Shown here piece by piece: positions 25,644 to 30,019 of a DNA stretch of 30,019 bases. The position numbers and the translations under genes are program-made. The notes beneath the pieces were generated by a model. It saw only the letters and a list, made by a program, of their open reading frames with translations. It searched no databases and was not told where the DNA came from. This DNA comes from Tritrichomonas musculus (Eukaryota > Parabasalia > Tritrichomonadida > Tritrichomonadidae): NCBI GenBank assembly GCA_039105265.1, contig JAPFFF010000229.1, positions 1 to 30,019 of the forward strand, given 5' to 3'. How positions within the stretch are numbered: the stretch's first letter is position 1; each line of letters begins with the position of its first letter.

Positions 25644-26505
25644 CTCCTCCCGTGTGGATTGTTTATTAAAAGCGGTTAGAAATGCATAAAAGCAAAAAGG
25701 AAGCGAAAGTTCGCAAAACTTTCAATCAAAAAAAGCAATTTTGTAAGAAAAAAGGTATGCTTAAACCTTTAAAGTGAGACCAACTTGAACATAAGGAGCA
25801 ACAGAACAATTAAAAAAATATTCAATTAATTGAGAGGGAACGAGTATTAATTGAATAATGAACGAACAACAATTGAAAGCCATATGATCGTCGTCTGAAT
25901 GGATCTCATGGGCATCCATCCGCTGAGTCTATAGACGCATTGAGCCATAGCAACTTAAATAGGATATATATATCCGTCAAAGTTTAATCGGCAGCCGTCA
26001 AGCACTCTTCAGGGCCCGGAAGAGATAAGGAACATCAAGTGGCCTCAGTAAAAAAGGGCGACTCCAATAACAAAGAGAGTAAATTAACTTCGATCTGAGC
26101 TATGTATAGTCTATAAATAACGTAAAATACTGCAAATAAAAGATGTAAAATAGAGTCAATAAGACAGTATGATCGAAGGAATCTGAATAAACAACATGAG
26201 AGTGAGGAGAATAATAACATAAGAGTAAAAGAATGAGATTTTGGTTAAAGAATAAATATCTGATCGAATGACAAGTATAACGTTAAGAGCTGAGATTGAT
26301 AAATTGTAATGAACTAAGGTAGTATAACTGAGTGATATATCGAGTGGTCGGACTTTGTGATATGAGTTCTAATATAATTGAAATCAGTTTTGAAAATTTT
26401 GAGAAAAGTCGAGAAGAGTGGTATCAATCGACTCAGTAGAAGGTGCTGATCACGAATATGTAGCTAAAGTTAACCAAAACCTCGAAAATAAAAATGAAAA
26501 AAAAT
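25644..26505 (-). mobile_element. Non-autonomous unit S7, divergent internal block (862 bp)
   Basis: The outer parts match S6 closely. The block from about 26046 to 26170 is unlike the same segment in all other S units. The change begins and ends near the conserved stem arms CTTCGATC (26088-26095) and GATCGAAG (26171-26178). This looks like a mosaic from recombination with an unseen third subtype. The unit lies directly downstream of coding unit D on the minus strand. Confidence 0.75.
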
Positions 26506-26624
26506 CTCCTCCCGTGTGGTAAATTCGTTTATTAATCATTAGAGTAAGTATAAAATACTAATAAACGAGAGTGATGATTCACTCACAATAAAATAAAAGG
26601 GGCGGGCCCCAATAAAAAATCTGC
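26506..26624 (-). promoter_or_regulatory. 3' UTR of unit D with hairpins and polyadenylation signal
   Basis: The GC hairpin (26599-26610), GAGTGA/TCACTC hairpin (26569-26574, 26579-26584), 9-bp stem (26526-26534, 26559-26567), AATAAAC (26527-26533) and junction motif are all kept. The T run after the stop is shorter than in B and C, which accounts for the length difference. Confidence 0.6.
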
Positions 26625-29600
26625 CTAAAATTCAGAAGAGGAGTGTTGGACTCCCTCCTCTTCGGTAGCGGAGGCAGGGTCGGCACCTTGAGTTTGGTTC
26701 CATAGTGGGGTGGTGCCTGGATTTTCCAGTACGTCAGTTTCATCATCAGTAGTGTCAAGCTCAGACGGGGGGCCCGACCTGTCAACATCCGCACTTGCAT
26801 CAATGAGTTCCCGCCATTCTTCGTCGTCCAGGATGTTGATAGAGTTGTACTCATCGTCTGCGGACTCCCCGTCGGTAACATTGGAGCTAGTATCATTGAG
26901 ATCATTAGAATCATCGTCACCATCAGTATCAAGAACATTAACAATTTCAACATCGTTATCATAATCGTTACCATTATCGTTATCGTTATCGTTATCTTCA
27001 TCTTCATTGTTGTCGTTAACCCTCTTCTTAATCTTAGTATCAATGTACAATATCATAGATTCCCGTAAAGCGGCTGCTACCATCCTCCCTGCAAGTTTGA
27101 GTGCGTCTTTGGTCGTGACTGTCACTTTCTTGAGTTCATTGATGGTGTCATCGGGTATTGCACCGAGGGAGGAGACAATGAACACAAATAGCGACACATT
27201 GCAGTTCAACTGGTTTCTGCAATCATCGACAAGCTTCTGGTACTTGTTCAACTTCTCTCTGCGTCGTATGACTAAGGTGGATTCATCATCATCGCCAGAT
27301 AACATTCCGTATGGGATGGTGAATTCAGCTATCTTCAGCTGGTCACCGTCCCACCACCATACATCTGGTCTGAGAGAAGCAGAGTCACCAGTGATGTGTT
27401 CGTTGCTGCGTCCACGAACACTTTGGTTACAATGCACGATGACTCTCTTCTTTTCGGTAAGGTACTTGCAAAGTACCTTGACAACTTCGTCGTGTCTCTT
27501 TGTGAATTTGTGTTTGCACCGCTTGCACCCGTTTAAGATGTGATTGAGAGTTTCAATCTGTCCACAACGAGTGCAACGGTTACTCATTTGAGGGTTTCTG
27601 TGAGCAGCAAGTGATGCTGTCATGAGCGTATTCGTACGTGCTTTGATAGCGAATCTGACAACAGAGTCCGCCATCAAAGCATTGGGCTTCATGAAGTAGT
27701 TGCTCAATGGTGAGTTTTTCAATGTCGTGAATGTATGTCCTCTCATCTTGTGCTGACAAAGATCTGAATAGTAACGGTCACTCATGATTTTCATGATGTG
27801 TTTAACAACATTAGAGGTGTTAACATCATATGTGACATTACTATTCAGATCTTTGAGCGTAAACATATCATCTTTGAGTATCAGACCCATGTTAGCGTCG
27901 TGCAAAGCTTTAACACATCGGGCTAAGATGTTCGACGTCCCGCGGTTACGCTTTGCATCTAACGCACCATTGTCTTTAACTTTTAGGTGCAAGAACGGTG
28001 AAGTCAAGTCGATGGTAGCATCCCTGAAGATGATCTCGGCTTCATCAGAATCCTTGACCATATCACGGATGCTTTTATCGTTAGACTCCATCAAAGCAAT
28101 GTAGAGTCTGATAGTGAGAGCTTTCTGGCGATCTGTGAGTTTCTGTATGTAAAGACCGCCATCGTTTTTCGTCGTGTAGAACCAGGCGGTTGGAATACCA
28201 GCAGCACCGATCATTTTGGACAGCTTGCCCCGAATGAGTTCATCTAAGCGACTGAGGCAATTTGTCGGTGCTGTGTTCGCCATCAGTTCGTAGTCAATCT
28301 TGGGAATCACGAACCGTTTGATGGCGTCAACCGCCTGTGTGAACCGAAGAGCGCTGCCAGTAATTCGAATGACGTCCTTCGTCATGTCTTCGATTCGCCG
28401 AAAAACGTGATGTTTACGCTGCGAAGATTTGCACGCGATTGGAAGTCCGAGATACGTTGTATTGTTCTGAATGCTGATGTTATCAATACGTCCTCCAGCA
28501 ATGGTGAAGTTGTCGTTCAACACACTGCGAGAACCATTGTGAGCAATGTATGTGAAAGCGTGGCACTTCTTGCAGTTGATCTTCATGTCGCCTGCATAAC
28601 TGCAGAAGTGCTCCACGACCGAAAGCAAGTTCTTCATCCCGACTTCCGAGTCCGAGAACACGATTATGTCATCGGCGTAAGCTTGAACGGTTGTCGCTGA
28701 GTCCAACCAATGATAACCGTCCTCCTTGCAAGCGTTCAACCGCGCGAGGAGAGGTTCGATACAAATGTTGAATAACGTCGGACTCAGCGGACAACCTTGC
28801 TTGACGCCTTTGCGAAAACAGATAGAATTAGATCGTCTGTTGTTGCTGATGATCTTTGTCGAAGAGTCTCTGTACGAATTAATAATCGTTTTAACAAAAG
28901 AAAGATCAAAGCCAATGTCTGTAAGATTCTTTTTAATAAGTTTATGTGGTACGGAACCAAATGCATCAGAAAAGTCGATCGTCGTGATGTAGAGTGACTT
29001 TTGGTTCCGTGCAGCATCGTGTATCATCTCATCAACCACAGTTGCATGCTCAGCCGCTCCAGCTGGAATACGCATGAATCCTTTCTGACTCGGTGATATG
29101 AACCTATGTTTTGAATTCAGCGTTTGAAGCGAGCGGCTGATGTGACACATCAGCATCCGATAAATCGTCGGAGTGATGGTGATAGGACGCCACGAATGGG
29201 CGTCGTCAGGGTCTCCTTTCTTAAACAACATGACGGTTTTGTTCATTTTCAACACCTCCGGAAAGAGACCCGTGTCAAGCATGCAACACAACACATTCTT
29301 GATGATCGTCGCCGTGACACTCCCGCCAACCTTCCACACACCATTTGAAATGCCGTCGCATCCGACGGCAGACAGATTGGATCTCGATCTGACCGCTTTG
29401 AGAATAGCTTCTTCGTTGAGGATGAGTGATTTGAGTTCATCAGAATTATTCGATGAAATTCTGCGCTGAAGAGTGTAAACACCATCTGGGTCATCCCCGA
29501 GAGCAGCAGCATCGCTCCACGAGGACCCGTACACGTTCTCGAAATCTTCGACTGGGACGACACATTCCGGTGTGTCGTCGTTCAACACGAACCAGTCGAG

Positions 29601-30019
29601 TGTACGTTTGGCGTCTTCAGCGTAGAATTTCTGAAGGAACTTCTTGTAGCCAAGCGAGGAAGGAGAGTTGTTGAGAATCTCCAATTCCTCTAGCTTGGCA
29701 CGTATGAATTTCATCCTTTCATCGTAATGCTCGTCGTAAATCAAACCGTCAATTGAGTCCAAGTCACCACTCCCAAGAAGTTGAGAGAACTCCAAAGGAG
29801 CCTGTGACAGAAAGCGAACAAGCTTCTCTTTGATGTCTGCGATGACATTACGTTGAGGTTGATCGAGATCATCATCAGTGATGTGAATGCGGGAATGCAG
29901 GAGTTCAATACCAGCGATGAATTTGGAGGCCGACTTCATCTGAATCGGTGTCTCCAAGGAATGCGGGCGACGAATCTTATCTGAACCTCTCCGTGCCGAA
30001 CGAACGAACTTCCTAATCG
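26625..30019 (-). CDS. LINE polyprotein D, C-terminal 1131 codons (RT and RLE)
   Basis: The frame is open from the window edge to a TAG at 26627-26625. There is no Met start in the visible part; the true start is upstream beyond 30019. It contains the linker (RKFVRSARRGSDKIRRPHSL), the RT with KKGD, SDAFG, GVKQGCPLSP and YADD (28668-28679), the CCHC knuckle (from 27575), the RLE core RPD (27363-27371) with its downstream Glu, and the acidic tail. It differs from C at only about half a dozen residues (for example KIMSDRYYSDLCQ for KVMSDRYYSDLCL). All visible catalytic motifs are intact. Confidence 0.9.
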   Translation of the reverse strand, partial: IRKFVRSARRGSDKIRRPHSLETPIQMKSASKFIAGIELLHSRIHITDDDLDQPQRNVIADIKEKLVRFLSQAPLEFSQLLGSGDLDSIDGLIYDEHYDERMKFIRAKLEELEILNNSPSSLGYKKFLQKFYAEDAKRTLDWFVLNDDTPECVVPVEDFENVYGSSWSDAAALGDDPDGVYTLQRRISSNNSDELKSLILNEEAILKAVRSRSNLSAVGCDGISNGVWKVGGSVTATIIKNVLCCMLDTGLFPEVLKMNKTVMLFKKGDPDDAHSWRPITITPTIYRMLMCHISRSLQTLNSKHRFISPSQKGFMRIPAGAAEHATVVDEMIHDAARNQKSLYITTIDFSDAFGSVPHKLIKKNLTDIGFDLSFVKTIINSYRDSSTKIISNNRRSNSICFRKGVKQGCPLSPTLFNICIEPLLARLNACKEDGYHWLDSATTVQAYADDIIVFSDSEVGMKNLLSVVEHFCSYAGDMKINCKKCHAFTYIAHNGSRSVLNDNFTIAGGRIDNISIQNNTTYLGLPIACKSSQRKHHVFRRIEDMTKDVIRITGSALRFTQAVDAIKRFVIPKIDYELMANTAPTNCLSRLDELIRGKLSKMIGAAGIPTAWFYTTKNDGGLYIQKLTDRQKALTIRLYIALMESNDKSIRDMVKDSDEAEIIFRDATIDLTSPFLHLKVKDNGALDAKRNRGTSNILARCVKALHDANMGLILKDDMFTLKDLNSNVTYDVNTSNVVKHIMKIMSDRYYSDLCQHKMRGHTFTTLKNSPLSNYFMKPNALMADSVVRFAIKARTNTLMTASLAAHRNPQMSNRCTRCGQIETLNHILNGCKRCKHKFTKRHDEVVKVLCKYLTEKKRVIVHCNQSVRGRSNEHITGDSASLRPDVWWWDGDQLKIAEFTIPYGMLSGDDDESTLVIRRREKLNKYQKLVDDCRNQLNCNVSLFVFIVSSLGAIPDDTINELKKVTVTTKDALKLAGRMVAAALRESMILYIDTKIKKRVNDNNEDEDNDNDNDNGNDYDNDVEIVNVLDTDGDDDSNDLNDTSSNVTDGESADDEYNSINILDDEEWRELIDASADVDRSGPPSELDTTDDETDVLENPGTTPLWNQTQGADPASATEEEGVQHSSSEF

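Larger units (their letters stand above)
26506..30019 (-). mobile_element. RLE-type LINE, coding unit D (3' part, runs off window)
   Basis: This is the 3' 3.5 kb of a further coding unit, nearly identical in DNA to the same parts of B and C. Its N-terminal subfamily cannot be seen because the window ends before the breakpoint found between B and C. Its orientation and junction are the same as the others. Confidence 0.88.

Overview
The window is one continuous head-to-tail array of related non-LTR retrotransposon (LINE) units, all reading on the minus strand. No host gene, tRNA or rRNA is recognisable. The C2H2 zinc fingers, the LINE reverse transcriptase (RT) and the restriction-like endonuclease (RLE) show that the source is a eukaryote. 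The sequence does not fix the taxon. The coding units belong to the early-branching RLE group of LINEs (R2/NeSL/CRE/Genie-like). I cannot assign a clade without a phylogeny.

Layout in transcription order (high to low coordinates): coding unit D (26506 to beyond 30019, 5' part outside); short non-coding units S7 (25644-26505) and S6 (24772-25643); complete coding unit C (14596-24771, one ORF of 3342 aa); long non-coding unit L2 (13523-14595); five nearly identical short units S5 to S1 (9135-13522, period 878 bp); complete coding unit B (1960-9134, one ORF of 2342 aa); long non-coding unit L1 (874-1959); coding unit A (1-873, only the first 283 codons inside). Every boundary carries the same junction, on the minus strand AATAAAC, 3-8 nt, CCACACGGGAGGAG, then a run of T. 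There are 12 copies and no unrelated DNA between units.

The encoded protein has a conserved N-terminal domain of unknown function, an 18-residue tandem repeat (17 copies in B, 71 in C), three C2H2 zinc fingers, an RT with YADD, a CCHC knuckle, an RLE motif (RPD...E) and an acidic tail. Each 54-bp repeat is also a near-perfect 17-bp hairpin. B, C and D are almost identical over their 3' 3.4-3.8 kb. Upstream of a sharp breakpoint, B and C belong to clearly different subfamilies.

The S and L units carry no RT. They resemble the coding units at both ends: a 5' block that overlaps the first codons of the big ORF, and the 3' AATAAAC/CCACACGGGAGGAG end. They look like non-autonomous partners that use the coding units' machinery. 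The whole resembles telomeric LINE arrays (HeT-A/TART of Drosophila, GilM/GilT of Giardia) or a LINE whose target site is its own terminus. Neither reading can be proved from this window.
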